A DNA stretch of 64,000 bases from Candidatus Methylomirabilota bacterium (GTDB lineage Bacteria; Methylomirabilota; Methylomirabilia; Rokubacteriales; CSP1-6), in NCBI GenBank assembly GCA_035315345.1, contig DATFYA010000089.1:18153-82152 (forward strand). The letters are read 5' to 3'. Position 1 is the stretch's first letter. The number at the start of each line of letters is the position of its first letter. Shown here piece by piece: positions 8,008 through 16,191 of the stretch. The notes beneath the pieces are model-generated. The model searched no databases, had not been told where the DNA came from, and saw only the letters and a program-made list of their open reading frames with translations. Both the position numbers and the translations under genes were made by a program.

Positions 8008-10182
8008 ATGCACGAAGAAGACAGCGGCGTTTCGAACGGCAGCGTGGCGCCGTGCGGGCACCGTAACCCGCCCCGCGCGCATTTCTGCGATGTGTGCGGC
8101 GCCACGCTGCCGATGCCATGCCCCCGTTGCCATGCGATCAACCGCCGACAGGCACACTTCTGCAACATGTGCGGCAGCAGCCTGCGCGACGCGCGACGAA
8201 CGCCCGCCGCCTCGCCGGCTCCATTCGAGCCATCGGCCGCCGGGCCGCCTGAGACCGAGCCGGATGCGGCCCCATCCCCGGGCGGGTCCCTGGTCCGGTC
8301 GACGATGGGGAGCGGCCGGAAGCCGGTCGCGCCCGGCCTCGGCGACGTCAAGCGGCTCGAGGAGATGCAGCGATACTTGCGGCAACGGCGACGCTCGCGA
8401 CACGCGCGGGCGTGGGTGGGGATCGCGTGCGCGACGTTCTTGGTCGCTCTCTTCGCCACCGGCCTGGTCCGTGCCTACATCGCGACGCGGAGCGCCGCGC
8501 GGCCGTTCATCGACACCGAGACGAAGGCGCCCATCCCCGTCCGGGCCGGAGGGACTGGCCCGGTGCACACGGAACCCGCCGAGACGACGGTCGCCCCGGA
8601 TCGCCGCGCGGGCTCACCGTCTCCCGGCGCGCCCGCGGGGTCCCCGGCTGGCGCGGCGGCCGAGCCCCGGTCCGGCGGCACGTTGACCTTCCTGGTGCCG
8701 GGCGAGCCCCCTTCCTACGACGCGCACCGGGAGGAGACGTTCGCGCTGATGCACCCGGCAGCGCCGCACTACAACACGCTGCTGCGCATCGACCCGCTCG
8801 ATCCGACGGGCACCCGGGTCGTCGGGGATCTGGCCACGTCGTGGGCCGTCTCGGCGGACAAGCGCACCTACATTCTCACGCTGCGTCGTGGGGTGAAGTT
8901 CCACGATGGCAGCGAGATGACCTCGCGAGACGTGCGCGCCACCTACGAGAAGATCATCAATCCCCCTCCCGGGATCACGTCGGCCCGCAAGGGTGAGTAC
9001 CTGCAGATCGAGACGGTGCAGGCGCCGGAGCCGTACATCGTCGCGTTCAAGCTCAAGTGGCCGTCGCCCTCGTTCATTCACTCGCTGGCGTCGCCGTGGA
9101 ACTGGATCTACAAGGCGGACATCCTCGAGCGCGACGTCCGCTGGTACGAGAAGCACATCATGGGGACGGGCCCGTTCGTCTTCGTCGAGCACGTCAAGGG
9201 CACGCGCTGGGTCGGCCGCCGGAACCCCGAGTACTGGGACCGTGGCAAGCCATATCTCGACGGCTACCAGGCGCTCTTCATCCGCGACGACGCCGCGCAG
9301 GCGGCGGCCATCCGCTCCGGGCGCGCCGACATACAGTTTCGCGGCTTCTCCCCGGCGCAGCGCGACGACATCGTCCGCGCGCTCGGCGAGAAGGTCACCG
9401 TGCAGGAGAGCCCGTGGAACTGCGGCCTCCTGGTCGCCATCAACCACGAGAAGGAGCCGTTCGGCGATCGCCGCGTCCGCCGCGCCCTCTCGCTCGCCCT
9501 CGATCGCCACGCGGCCGCCGGCGCGCTGTCGAGGACCGCCATCGTCCGGGAAGTCGCGGGGGTGCAGGTGCCCGGCTCGCCGCTCGCCACCCCGCCGGCG
9601 GAGCTCGTGAAGCTCGCCGGGTACTGGCGGGACATTCGGGAGTCACGGTCCGACGCGCGCCGCCTGCTGGCCGAGGCCGGAGTTCCCGAGGGGTTGTCCG
9701 TCGCGCTCAAGAACCGCGATATCCCGATGCCGTACCAGCACGTCGGCGCATGGCTCGTGGACCAGTGGAGCCAGATCGGGCTGAAAGTGCGCCACGAGAT
9801 CGAGGACTCGGCCCAGTACTTCAAGGACCTCCGGACCGGGAACTTCGAGCTCAGCACCGACTTCCAGTGCGGGTACGTGGTCGATCCCGACCTGGACCTC
9901 TACAAGTTCCAGTCCTCGGGCCGGAGTGACGCCAACTACGGCCGGTACACCGATCCGGTACTGGACGACCTCTACGTCCGGCAGAGCCGTACCGTGGATC
10001 CCGAGCACCGCCGGCGATACATCCAGGCCTTCGAAAAGCGTCTCCTCGACGAGGAAGCCCACTACATCTACACGCTCCAGTGGCACCGTATCGTGCCGCA
10101 CAGCTCCCGCGTCCGCGGCTGGACGATCACCCCCAGCCACTACCTCAACAATCAGCTCGACACGGTGTGGCTGGCCGAATAG
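8008..10182 (+). CDS. zinc-ribbon / transmembrane / SBP_bac_5 fusion protein
   Basis: A 724-residue protein with an unusual domain order. Residues 16-55 hold two zinc-ribbon units: C16-x-H18 with C27/C30, and C38/C41 with C52/C55. A low-complexity linker and a basic stretch (YLRQRRRSRHAR) follow, then one transmembrane helix at about 136-155, a Pro/Ala-rich linker, and from about residue 224 a complete family-5 peptide-type solute-binding domain (GGTLTFLVPGEPPSYDAH, GVKFHDGSEMTSRDVRATYE, IMGTGPFVFVEH). Positive charges before the helix imply a cytoplasmic zinc ribbon and a periplasmic binding domain. No permease or ATPase is adjacent. The start is ATG 8008; earlier in-frame codons read into the OmpA gene. 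It may be a sensor or assembly factor rather than a transporter part. Confidence 0.88.
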   Translation: MHEEDSGVSNGSVAPCGHRNPPRAHFCDVCGATLPMPCPRCHAINRRQAHFCNMCGSSLRDARRTPAASPAPFEPSAAGPPETEPDAAPSPGGSLVRSTMGSGRKPVAPGLGDVKRLEEMQRYLRQRRRSRHARAWVGIACATFLVALFATGLVRAYIATRSAARPFIDTETKAPIPVRAGGTGPVHTEPAETTVAPDRRAGSPSPGAPAGSPAGAAAEPRSGGTLTFLVPGEPPSYDAHREETFALMHPAAPHYNTLLRIDPLDPTGTRVVGDLATSWAVSADKRTYILTLRRGVKFHDGSEMTSRDVRATYEKIINPPPGITSARKGEYLQIETVQAPEPYIVAFKLKWPSPSFIHSLASPWNWIYKADILERDVRWYEKHIMGTGPFVFVEHVKGTRWVGRRNPEYWDRGKPYLDGYQALFIRDDAAQAAAIRSGRADIQFRGFSPAQRDDIVRALGEKVTVQESPWNCGLLVAINHEKEPFGDRRVRRALSLALDRHAAAGALSRTAIVREVAGVQVPGSPLATPPAELVKLAGYWRDIRESRSDARRLLAEAGVPEGLSVALKNRDIPMPYQHVGAWLVDQWSQIGLKVRHEIEDSAQYFKDLRTGNFELSTDFQCGYVVDPDLDLYKFQSSGRSDANYGRYTDPVLDDLYVRQSRTVDPEHRRRYIQAFEKRLLDEEAHYIYTLQWHRIVPHSSRVRGWTITPSHYLNNQLDTVWLAE

Positions 10183-10304
10183 CCCGGGCTCCTCTCTCGC
10201 TCTCCGCGACGCACCGCCGCCGCATCGCCATTGACCGGGTCCGCGAGAGATAGCATGCTCGCATGGGCCAACCCCATGCTCGCACTCGACAGGAGGAACC
10301 GCAG

Positions 10305-11333
10305 ATGGCCGCTCTCCCGCTGATCCCGTCCACCGTCGTCGGCTCCCACGGCAAGGCCGGCTGGTGGTACACCGCCGTGAAGGCCCACGAGGTGGGCGAC
10401 ATGGGCCCGGCCGATCTCGAGGAGATGTTCGACGACGCGGCCGACACCGCGATCCGCGACATGGAGCGCGCCGGCCTCGACGTCATCACCGACGGGGAGG
10501 TGCGGCGGCTGGACGGCTACGTGGACTCCTACTACGCGATCATCAAGGGCATCGAGCCGTTGCCGGTGCGACGCCGTGCCGGCCCGTGGGGCTACGATCA
10601 GCAGACGCGCTACGAGGCCACCGGCCGGATCGAGACGCCGCCGGGCGGCCTGGGCATCGTGAAGGAGTTCGAGTACCTCAAGGCCCACACCGGCCGCGCG
10701 ACCAAGGCGACCTGCGCGGGCCCGCTCACCTTCGGCTCCCGCATCCATCCCGGCAAGATGTACAAGGGCGTGGTCGACGTGGCCGAGCGCTTCGCGGAGG
10801 TCATCAACGCGGAGCTGCGCGCTCTGGTGGCGGCGGGCGCGGATTTCATTCAGCTGGACGAGCCCGCGCGCGGGAACGTGAGCGGCGAGGAGATGGCGCG
10901 CCTCTACAATCTGGCCACCGAGGGCGTGAAGGCCAAGCTGGCCTTCCACATCTGCTTCGGCAACCGCTTCGGCCGCTCGCGCTTCGACCGCTCCTATCGG
11001 CCCTACTTCCCGGGCGTGCTCAAGGCCCGCGCCGATCAGCTCGTGCTCGAGTTCGCGGGCCGCGAGTTCTCGGAGCTCGACGTCTGGAAGGAGTACGGTC
11101 AGGACCGGGAGCTGGGCGCGGGCGTCATCGACGTCAAGGGCTTCTACCCCGAGAGCCCGGAAGACGTGGCCGGCCGCATCCGCCGGGTCCTCACGGTCTG
11201 CCGGCCCGAGAAGCTCTACGTGAACCCCGACTGTGGCTTCGGCTGGTCGCCGCGCTACATGTGCAATCAAAAGGTGGGCGCTCTCGCCGCGGGCGCGGCG
11301 CTCGCGCGCAAGGAGCTGGGCGGCTCCCGCTAG
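10305..11333 (+). CDS. MetE-like cobalamin-independent methionine synthase C-terminal domain protein (copy 2)
   Basis: A 342-residue paralogue of the protein at 685, again with only the catalytic barrel of MetE. Zinc ligands correspond to H215 and C217 (HICFGN), E249 (LEFAGRE) and C310 (PDCGFG); LDEPARG provides the active-site acid. AGGAGG at 10291-10296 sits eight bases before ATG 10305, which is preferred over the in-frame ATG 10263. The DNA between this gene and the solute-binding fusion (10183-10304) shows no other gene. Substrate and methyl donor are unknown. Confidence 0.88.
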   Translation: MAALPLIPSTVVGSHGKAGWWYTAVKAHEVGDMGPADLEEMFDDAADTAIRDMERAGLDVITDGEVRRLDGYVDSYYAIIKGIEPLPVRRRAGPWGYDQQTRYEATGRIETPPGGLGIVKEFEYLKAHTGRATKATCAGPLTFGSRIHPGKMYKGVVDVAERFAEVINAELRALVAAGADFIQLDEPARGNVSGEEMARLYNLATEGVKAKLAFHICFGNRFGRSRFDRSYRPYFPGVLKARADQLVLEFAGREFSELDVWKEYGQDRELGAGVIDVKGFYPESPEDVAGRIRRVLTVCRPEKLYVNPDCGFGWSPRYMCNQKVGALAAGAALARKELGGSR

Positions 11334-11387
11334 TCGCTCCGCCGCGCACGATTCGCGCGGGCAATCCCTGCGCGCGGTTCTGGTCCG

Positions 11388-11445
11388 CGTGCCTGCCACT
11401 TCTTGCGAGTGTCAGCGGATCCGCGTCGATCCGCTGACAGGCACG
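11388..11445. repeat. nested inverted repeat between the MetE-like and FecR genes
   Basis: The inner arms GTCAGCGGATC (11411-11421) and GATCCGCTGAC (11428-11438) are perfect complements around a 6-base loop CGCGTC, and one more T-A pair extends them. Outer arms CGTGCCTG (11388-11395) and CAGGCACG (11438-11445) are also perfectly complementary, with a 15-base asymmetric bulge on the left. No T-run follows, so it is not a classical intrinsic terminator; it could be a protein-binding site, a REP-like element or an mRNA structure. Confidence 0.7.
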
Positions 11446-11564
11446 CGTCAGAGAATCCGCGCGCTTGGGTCGAAGTGTCCGCGTGGCACCTCGCTTGCCT
11501 GTCACAGCCTCGCCGGCGATCGGCGGTCACGATCAGCGCCGGCGGGAGGGAGCCAGAGCAAGCC

Positions 11565-12917
11565 ATGCACGGAAAGAACGTCTTCGCGGCCGCCGCGGTT
11601 CTCTTCTGCGCGAGCCTTCCGGCCACGGCCGCCGCGCAGTCCGATGGGAGCGCCGGCGTCGTCACGAGCGTCAACGGGGATGCGACCCTGATCCGCGCGG
11701 CCACCACGGTGGCCCCGGCCTCGCTTCGCATGCGGGACGAGATCTTCGTCCGCGATCGCATTCACACCCAGGAGCGCTCGCTGGTGCGCGTGCTCCTGGG
11801 CGGCAAGGCCCTCATCACGGTCCGCGAGCTGTCCGCGCTCACCATCACCGAGGAGGCGGGGCGCGTCACCGTCGATCTGCAGTCGGGCAAGATCGGCGTG
11901 GCCGTCGTCAAGGGCCGCATGCGGCCGGGCGAGGTCATCGAGATTCGCTCCCCCAACGCGACGGCGGCGGTGCGCGGCACCGTCTTCGTGGTGGAGGTCG
12001 AGCCCCTGAAGGCCGGCGCGGCCGCCACCACCACGCAGGTGCATCTCTTCCACGGCGCGCTCGACGTGAGCGCCCGTCTCGATCCGTCGCATCCCACCGT
12101 GCGCCTGGCCGAGATGCAGAGCGTGGCGGTGTCGGGCAACGCGCTGGGCTCGGTCCGGCCGCTCTCGCGGTCCGACGTGGCCGCCCTCACCGCGGACCTT
12201 CGGCCGCGGCAGATGCAGGCGACCGAGGCGCCCAGCGAGGTGACCGGCGGCCTGGTGGCCCGGGAGCAGGCCCGTGCGGTGGCGCTGGCCTCGGCGCTCC
12301 TGTCGCCCGCAGCCGCCGGACCGGTGCGCTCCGTGAAGAACCTCAAGGCCGCGGGGGACGGCGTGGCCGGCGCGACCGCGAGCGCGACGACCGCCTCCAC
12401 CGAGGTGCTGGACCAGCTCGTCGATAGCCTCGGCATCGACGGGCTGGATCAGACGCTCACCGGCCTCGGCAACACCGTCGGCAGCCTCGGCGGGGTCGTC
12501 GGAGGTCTCGGCGGCGCGCTCGGGAACGTGAGCGGCCATCTCGGCGGCGCGCTCGGCGGCACCGTCGGCGGACTTGGTGGCACGGTCGGCGCCCTCGGCG
12601 GTTCCATCGGCAGCGCCGGCGGCGCCATCGGCGGGCTCGGCGGCGGCGTCGGGGGGCTCGGGGGCAGCCTGGGCGGACTGGGTGGCGGCGTCGGCGCCGT
12701 CGGCGGGACCGTCGGCGGGCTCGGCGGCGCCATCGGAGGGGTGGGAGGCGCCGTGGGCGGCACGGTGGGCGCGCTCGGCGGCACCGTCGGCGGAGTCGGC
12801 GGAACCGTCGGCGGCACGGTCGGCGGAGTCGGCGGGACGGTCGGTGGAGTCGTCGGTGGAGTCGGCGGAGTCGTCGGCGGTGTGGGCGGCGGGCTGGGTG
12901 GCCTGCTCGGACGCTAG
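11565..12917 (+). CDS. FecR-domain exported protein with glycine-repeat C-terminus
   Basis: 450 residues from ATG 11565 with a Sec signal peptide (KNVFAAAAVLFCASLPATAA, cleavage near AAAQ). Residues ~30-180 form a FecR-type domain: VVTSVNGDATLIR, ERSLVRVLLGGKALITV, SGKIGVAVVKGR, IRSPNATAAVRGTVFVV. A linker rich in Ala and Ser follows, then about 150 residues (300-449) of repeats built on GG[L/V/T]GG, ending GGLGGLLGR. Such a tail could form a glycine-zipper, polyglycine-II or amyloid-like structure. The in-frame upstream ATG 11403 would put the signal peptide internally and was rejected. The stop is four bases before the kinase gene, so the two are probably co-translated and may form an envelope-signal pair. 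Confidence 0.85.
   Translation: MHGKNVFAAAAVLFCASLPATAAAQSDGSAGVVTSVNGDATLIRAATTVAPASLRMRDEIFVRDRIHTQERSLVRVLLGGKALITVRELSALTITEEAGRVTVDLQSGKIGVAVVKGRMRPGEVIEIRSPNATAAVRGTVFVVEVEPLKAGAAATTTQVHLFHGALDVSARLDPSHPTVRLAEMQSVAVSGNALGSVRPLSRSDVAALTADLRPRQMQATEAPSEVTGGLVAREQARAVALASALLSPAAAGPVRSVKNLKAAGDGVAGATASATTASTEVLDQLVDSLGIDGLDQTLTGLGNTVGSLGGVVGGLGGALGNVSGHLGGALGGTVGGLGGTVGALGGSIGSAGGAIGGLGGGVGGLGGSLGGLGGGVGAVGGTVGGLGGAIGGVGGAVGGTVGALGGTVGGVGGTVGGTVGGVGGTVGGVVGGVGGVVGGVGGGLGGLLGR
12463..12912 (+). repeat. degenerate tandem repeat encoding the glycine-rich tail
   Basis: About 450 bases of short imperfect repeats built from GGCGG plus ACCGTC, GTCGGC or CTCGGC units, encoding alternating Gly-Gly and Val/Leu/Thr/Ala/Ile residues. 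The 3' part (12760-12900) is the most regular, with units around GGAGTCGGCGG. Such DNA is prone to slippage, so copy number may differ between strains or be misassembled. Confidence 0.85.
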
Positions 12918-12921
12918 CCCC

Positions 12922-15498
12922 ATGATCGATTCGACGCTCGCTCGCTCACGCGGCATCGTGTGGTACCCGGCCGACTTCTCCCGGGGGCAGGTCATCGCGC
13001 AGCTGCCGGACGACCTCGAGCCGCGCCTGCTCGCATCGACCGCGGCGCCGCAGTTCGGCGCGGCCGACCCCGCCGTCCTCATGCTGGACGATCTTGATCC
13101 GGCGCTCGTGGAGGCGGCGGGCCGGGCCATGGTCCCGGTGGTGGTGCTCTCCGACGCGGCCGACGGGGCGCCGGCTGCGCGCGGCGTGGTCTCGCTCCCG
13201 ATGCCGGTGAGCCCGGCCACCCTGGCGAGCGTGCTGCGGGCCGCCTGCGAGCAGGCGCGGGTCACCCGCGAGGCCACCGAGACGGCGCGACAGCTCGAGG
13301 AGCTGAACGCCATCGGGGTGCGGCTGTCCGGCGAGCGCGACGCCAAGCTGCTCCTCGACCTGATCCTGACCAAGGCCCGGACGATCACGCGGAGCGACGC
13401 CGGCTCGATCTATCTGGTGGAGCGGTCGCCGGACGGATCGCGGTGGCTGCGGTTCGAGCTGGCCCAGAACGAGAGCGTGCCGGTCGAGTTCAACGCCGTC
13501 TCGCTGCCCCTGAACCCGCGGAGCCTGGCCGGCCACGTGGCCCTCTCCGGCGAGATCCTCCACGTCGACGACGCCTACGCGCTGCCCGAGACGGGCCCTT
13601 ACCGCTTCAACCGGGAGGTGGACGCCCTCGCCGGCTATCGCACCAAGTCGATGCTCGTGCTCCCCATGAAGACGCCGGGCGGGGACATCATCGGCGTGCT
13701 CGAGCTGATCAACGGCAAGGGCGAGAGCGGGCGGCCGTTCGCGTCGGTCGCGGCGATCGAGCGGGATGCGCGCCCCTACTCCGAGGCCTCTCGCAATCTG
13801 GCCGCCTCACTGGCCTCGCAGGCCGCGGTGGCCCTGTCCAACAGCCACCTCTTCCGCGAGCTGACCCGTCGACAGGGCCGCCTGGAGGCGCTCGTCGAGG
13901 TCAGCCAGCGGGTCACGCGCCTCTGGCCCCCCGCCACCGTGCAGCGGCGCATCGCGGATCTCTACTGCAGCCTGCTCCAGGCCGAGGTGGTCGCCTTCCA
14001 CCTGCTGGACGGCGAGCGACTGGTGCGCGTCGAGGCCCGCGGCGAGGCCGTCGACGAGCTGCTGCCCACCGAGATCACCGCGAAGGCCGGGCCGGCCGGC
14101 GAGGTCGTAGCCTCCGCGGCCGCGTGCGTCATCTCCGACGTCCCCGGCCATGCCGGACTGACGCCCGCCCAACGCGAGATCGCCGCGCGGCTGGAGCTGC
14201 GGACGTGGCTATCGGTTCCGGTCCAGGCCGGCGACCGGCTGGTGGGCGTGCTGAGCGCGGTGACCGGGCAGGCCGCGCTCTCGGACGACGACGTCGCGGT
14301 CGCCACCACCTTCGCGGCCCAGGCGGGGATCGCGCTCGAGAACTCGCGCCTGTACGCGCAGCTCGAGCGCGCGCTGGACGACGTGCAGAAGGGGCAGGAC
14401 CAGCTGGTCCAGGTCGAGCGGCTGCGCGCCCTCGGTGAGATGGCGGCCGGGGTGGCCCACGACTTCAACAACCTCCTGGCCGTGGTCATGCTTCGCACGG
14501 AGCTGCTGCTGGCCCGGAAGCCGGCCGTCGACGTGGCCGAGAGCCTGACCATGATCCGCCAGGCCGCCCACGACGGGGCCCAGACGGTGCGCCGGATCCA
14601 GGAATTCACGCGCACGCGCAGCAGCCGGCCGTTCAGCCCGGTCGACGTGCCGAAGCTCCTCCATGAAGTGGTCGAGCTGGCCCGTCCCCGCTGGCGCGAC
14701 CAGGCGCAGAGCTGCGGGGTGACCTACGACGTGCGCGTGGAGGCCGGCCCGGTGCCGACGGTGGCCGGGACCGCCGAGGAGCTGCGCGAGGCCCTGCTGA
14801 ATCTTCTGAACAATGCCCTCGAGGCGATGCCGGCGGGGGGCCGCTTCATCCTCCGGACCGCCGCGGAGAAGGGGCGCGTCGTGATTCGCGCCGAGGATTC
14901 CGGCTGTGGAATGTCGGAGGAGACGCGGCGGCGGGTCTTCGAGCCCTTCTTCACGACCAAGGGGGCCCAGGGCAACGGGCTCGGTCTGGCGGTGGTCTGG
15001 GGGATCGTGGCTCGCCACGGCGGCCAGATCACCGTCGAGAGCGCGCTCGGCCAGGGGACCACGTTCGTCATCGGCCTGCCCATCCCCTCGGCCTTGCCGA
15101 CCGCTGGCGCGGTGGCCGGCGAGCCGGTGGTGCCGGAGGGCAAGCGGATCCTGCTGGTCGAGGACAACGTCGAGATCCGCCGCTCGCTCGCCGATCTGCT
15201 GCGGGAGCGAGGCTGCCGGGTGAGCGAGGCCGGCGACGGCCTGGCCGCCATCGCCCAGATCCAGGTCGAGCGGGTGGACCTGGTGCTGACCGATCTGGCA
15301 ATGCCGGGCGTCTCGGGATGGGAGGTCGCGAAGGCGTGCCGCGACCGGCTGCCCCACGCCGCCGTCGGGCTGATCACCGGCTTCGGCGACCAGCTCGACC
15401 CCCACAAGCTCGAGGCGCACGGCATCGGGTTCGTCGTCGCCAAGCCGTTCTCGTCGAGCGACCTGCTGCGGGAGGTGGCGGCGGCCTTGTCGCGCTAG
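12922..15498 (+). CDS. hybrid sensor histidine kinase with two GAF domains and a C-terminal receiver
   Basis: 858 residues, soluble. Residues ~1-115 look like a degenerate receiver-type region (VLMLDDLDPALVEAAG). GAF domain 1 spans ~130-300, GAF domain 2 ~325-480, then a HisKA domain with phospho-acceptor H513 (GVAHDFNNLLA), an HATPase domain with an N-box from residue 627 (NLLNNALEAM), G-boxes EDSGCGMS and GNGLGLAVVWG, and a receiver domain from ~740 with phospho-acceptor D791 (LVLTDLAMPG). It senses a small molecule or redox signal through GAF and passes phosphate internally to its receiver. No DNA-binding response regulator is adjacent. ATG 12922 is four bases after the FecR gene stop; residues encoded further upstream in this frame overlap the glycine repeats out of frame. 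Confidence 0.92.
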   Translation: MIDSTLARSRGIVWYPADFSRGQVIAQLPDDLEPRLLASTAAPQFGAADPAVLMLDDLDPALVEAAGRAMVPVVVLSDAADGAPAARGVVSLPMPVSPATLASVLRAACEQARVTREATETARQLEELNAIGVRLSGERDAKLLLDLILTKARTITRSDAGSIYLVERSPDGSRWLRFELAQNESVPVEFNAVSLPLNPRSLAGHVALSGEILHVDDAYALPETGPYRFNREVDALAGYRTKSMLVLPMKTPGGDIIGVLELINGKGESGRPFASVAAIERDARPYSEASRNLAASLASQAAVALSNSHLFRELTRRQGRLEALVEVSQRVTRLWPPATVQRRIADLYCSLLQAEVVAFHLLDGERLVRVEARGEAVDELLPTEITAKAGPAGEVVASAAACVISDVPGHAGLTPAQREIAARLELRTWLSVPVQAGDRLVGVLSAVTGQAALSDDDVAVATTFAAQAGIALENSRLYAQLERALDDVQKGQDQLVQVERLRALGEMAAGVAHDFNNLLAVVMLRTELLLARKPAVDVAESLTMIRQAAHDGAQTVRRIQEFTRTRSSRPFSPVDVPKLLHEVVELARPRWRDQAQSCGVTYDVRVEAGPVPTVAGTAEELREALLNLLNNALEAMPAGGRFILRTAAEKGRVVIRAEDSGCGMSEETRRRVFEPFFTTKGAQGNGLGLAVVWGIVARHGGQITVESALGQGTTFVIGLPIPSALPTAGAVAGEPVVPEGKRILLVEDNVEIRRSLADLLRERGCRVSEAGDGLAAIAQIQVERVDLVLTDLAMPGVSGWEVAKACRDRLPHAAVGLITGFGDQLDPHKLEAHGIGFVVAKPFSSSDLLREVAAALSR

Positions 15499-16142
15499 CC
15501 CTGCCCGTCCGGCGGCCGGCCCCCGCCGGCGCCGCGCCTCCGCTCGTAGTGGCGGCGGCCCTTCGCCCGGTTCCCGCACGTGGTCATGTCGCACCAGCGT
15601 CGGCTGCGATTCTTGGTCGTATCCATGAAGAGCCAGCCGCAATCGTAACCGGCGCACTCGCGGACGAGCGGTAGATCCGCCGAGGTCAGCAGCTCGGCGG
15701 CCGAGCGCGAGACCCACCACGTGATGCGATCCAGGTCGAGCTTCGCCTCGGGCCAGGCCCACTCGAAGCCGGGGCCCGCGACGACCAGCCCCGCGTGGGA
15801 CATCCCCCGGCCGATCGCCCGGTTCAGGGTCCGAAGATCGCTCGCCGAGGCCGGCAGTCCGGCCGCCCGCGCCGAGAACAGCCCGTGGATCGCCTCGCGC
15901 AGCGCGAGCGCCTGGGACAGCGCCTCCCCGGCCGGCCTCGGGCGACCGGCCGCCACCTCGTCCAGGACCGCGGCTTCACCCGGCGTGATGATCGTCGCCT
16001 GGCGGGCCCATGACACCAGATGGCTGTATTTATTGATGTATTCTATGCGGTCGCTGAGAGGGCGAGCCCGCACGGTATTCGTGAAGTCGAGGCAGAGACG
16101 CCCGGAATTGAACTCGAACAGCCCGACGGAACTGTCCTCCAT
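15495..16142 (-). CDS. CGNR zinc-finger / ABATE-domain transcriptional regulator
   Basis: 215 residues. The N-terminal part is an ABATE (stress-associated) domain starting FEFNSGRLCLDFTNT. The C-terminal ~45 residues are a CGNR zinc finger: C-x4-C (CAGYDC) and C-x4-C containing the name motif (CDMTTCGNR), followed by a basic tail. Proteins of this family are predicted DNA-binding regulators. The last four bases overlap the end of the convergent kinase gene. The start is ATG at 16142, with an AT-rich promoter-like region just upstream. Target genes cannot be told from sequence; autoregulation is plausible. Confidence 0.88.
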   Translation of the reverse strand: MEDSSVGLFEFNSGRLCLDFTNTVRARPLSDRIEYINKYSHLVSWARQATIITPGEAAVLDEVAAGRPRPAGEALSQALALREAIHGLFSARAAGLPASASDLRTLNRAIGRGMSHAGLVVAGPGFEWAWPEAKLDLDRITWWVSRSAAELLTSADLPLVRECAGYDCGWLFMDTTKNRSRRWCDMTTCGNRAKGRRHYERRRGAGGGRPPDGQG

Positions 16143-16191
16143 GGGGCGGAACTATATAACTCTCTAACTCTGATTTGGAAGTCCTAACTTT
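16143..16191 (-). promoter_or_regulatory. AT-rich promoter/operator candidate for the CGNR regulator
   Basis: In a region otherwise near 70% GC this stretch is strikingly AT-rich. On the plus strand it holds TAACTCT at 16157-16163 and again at 16165-16171 (8-base period), with a related TAACTTT at 16185-16191. On the gene's strand TATATA lies about 10-15 bases before the ATG and could be a -10 element, although that leaves almost no leader. The repeats would suit binding by the CGNR protein itself. Confidence 0.4.

Noticed and set aside
10263..10304. Start of the second MetE-like protein at ATG 10263
   Set aside because: The AGGAGG ribosome site at 10291-10296 fits ATG 10305 and the protein then matches its paralogue's start.
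11411..11438. Intrinsic terminator after the second MetE-like gene
   Set aside because: The hairpin is strong but no run of T follows on either strand.
11403..11564. Start of the FecR protein at ATG 11403
   Set aside because: Would bury the signal peptide 54 residues in and overlap the nested inverted repeat.
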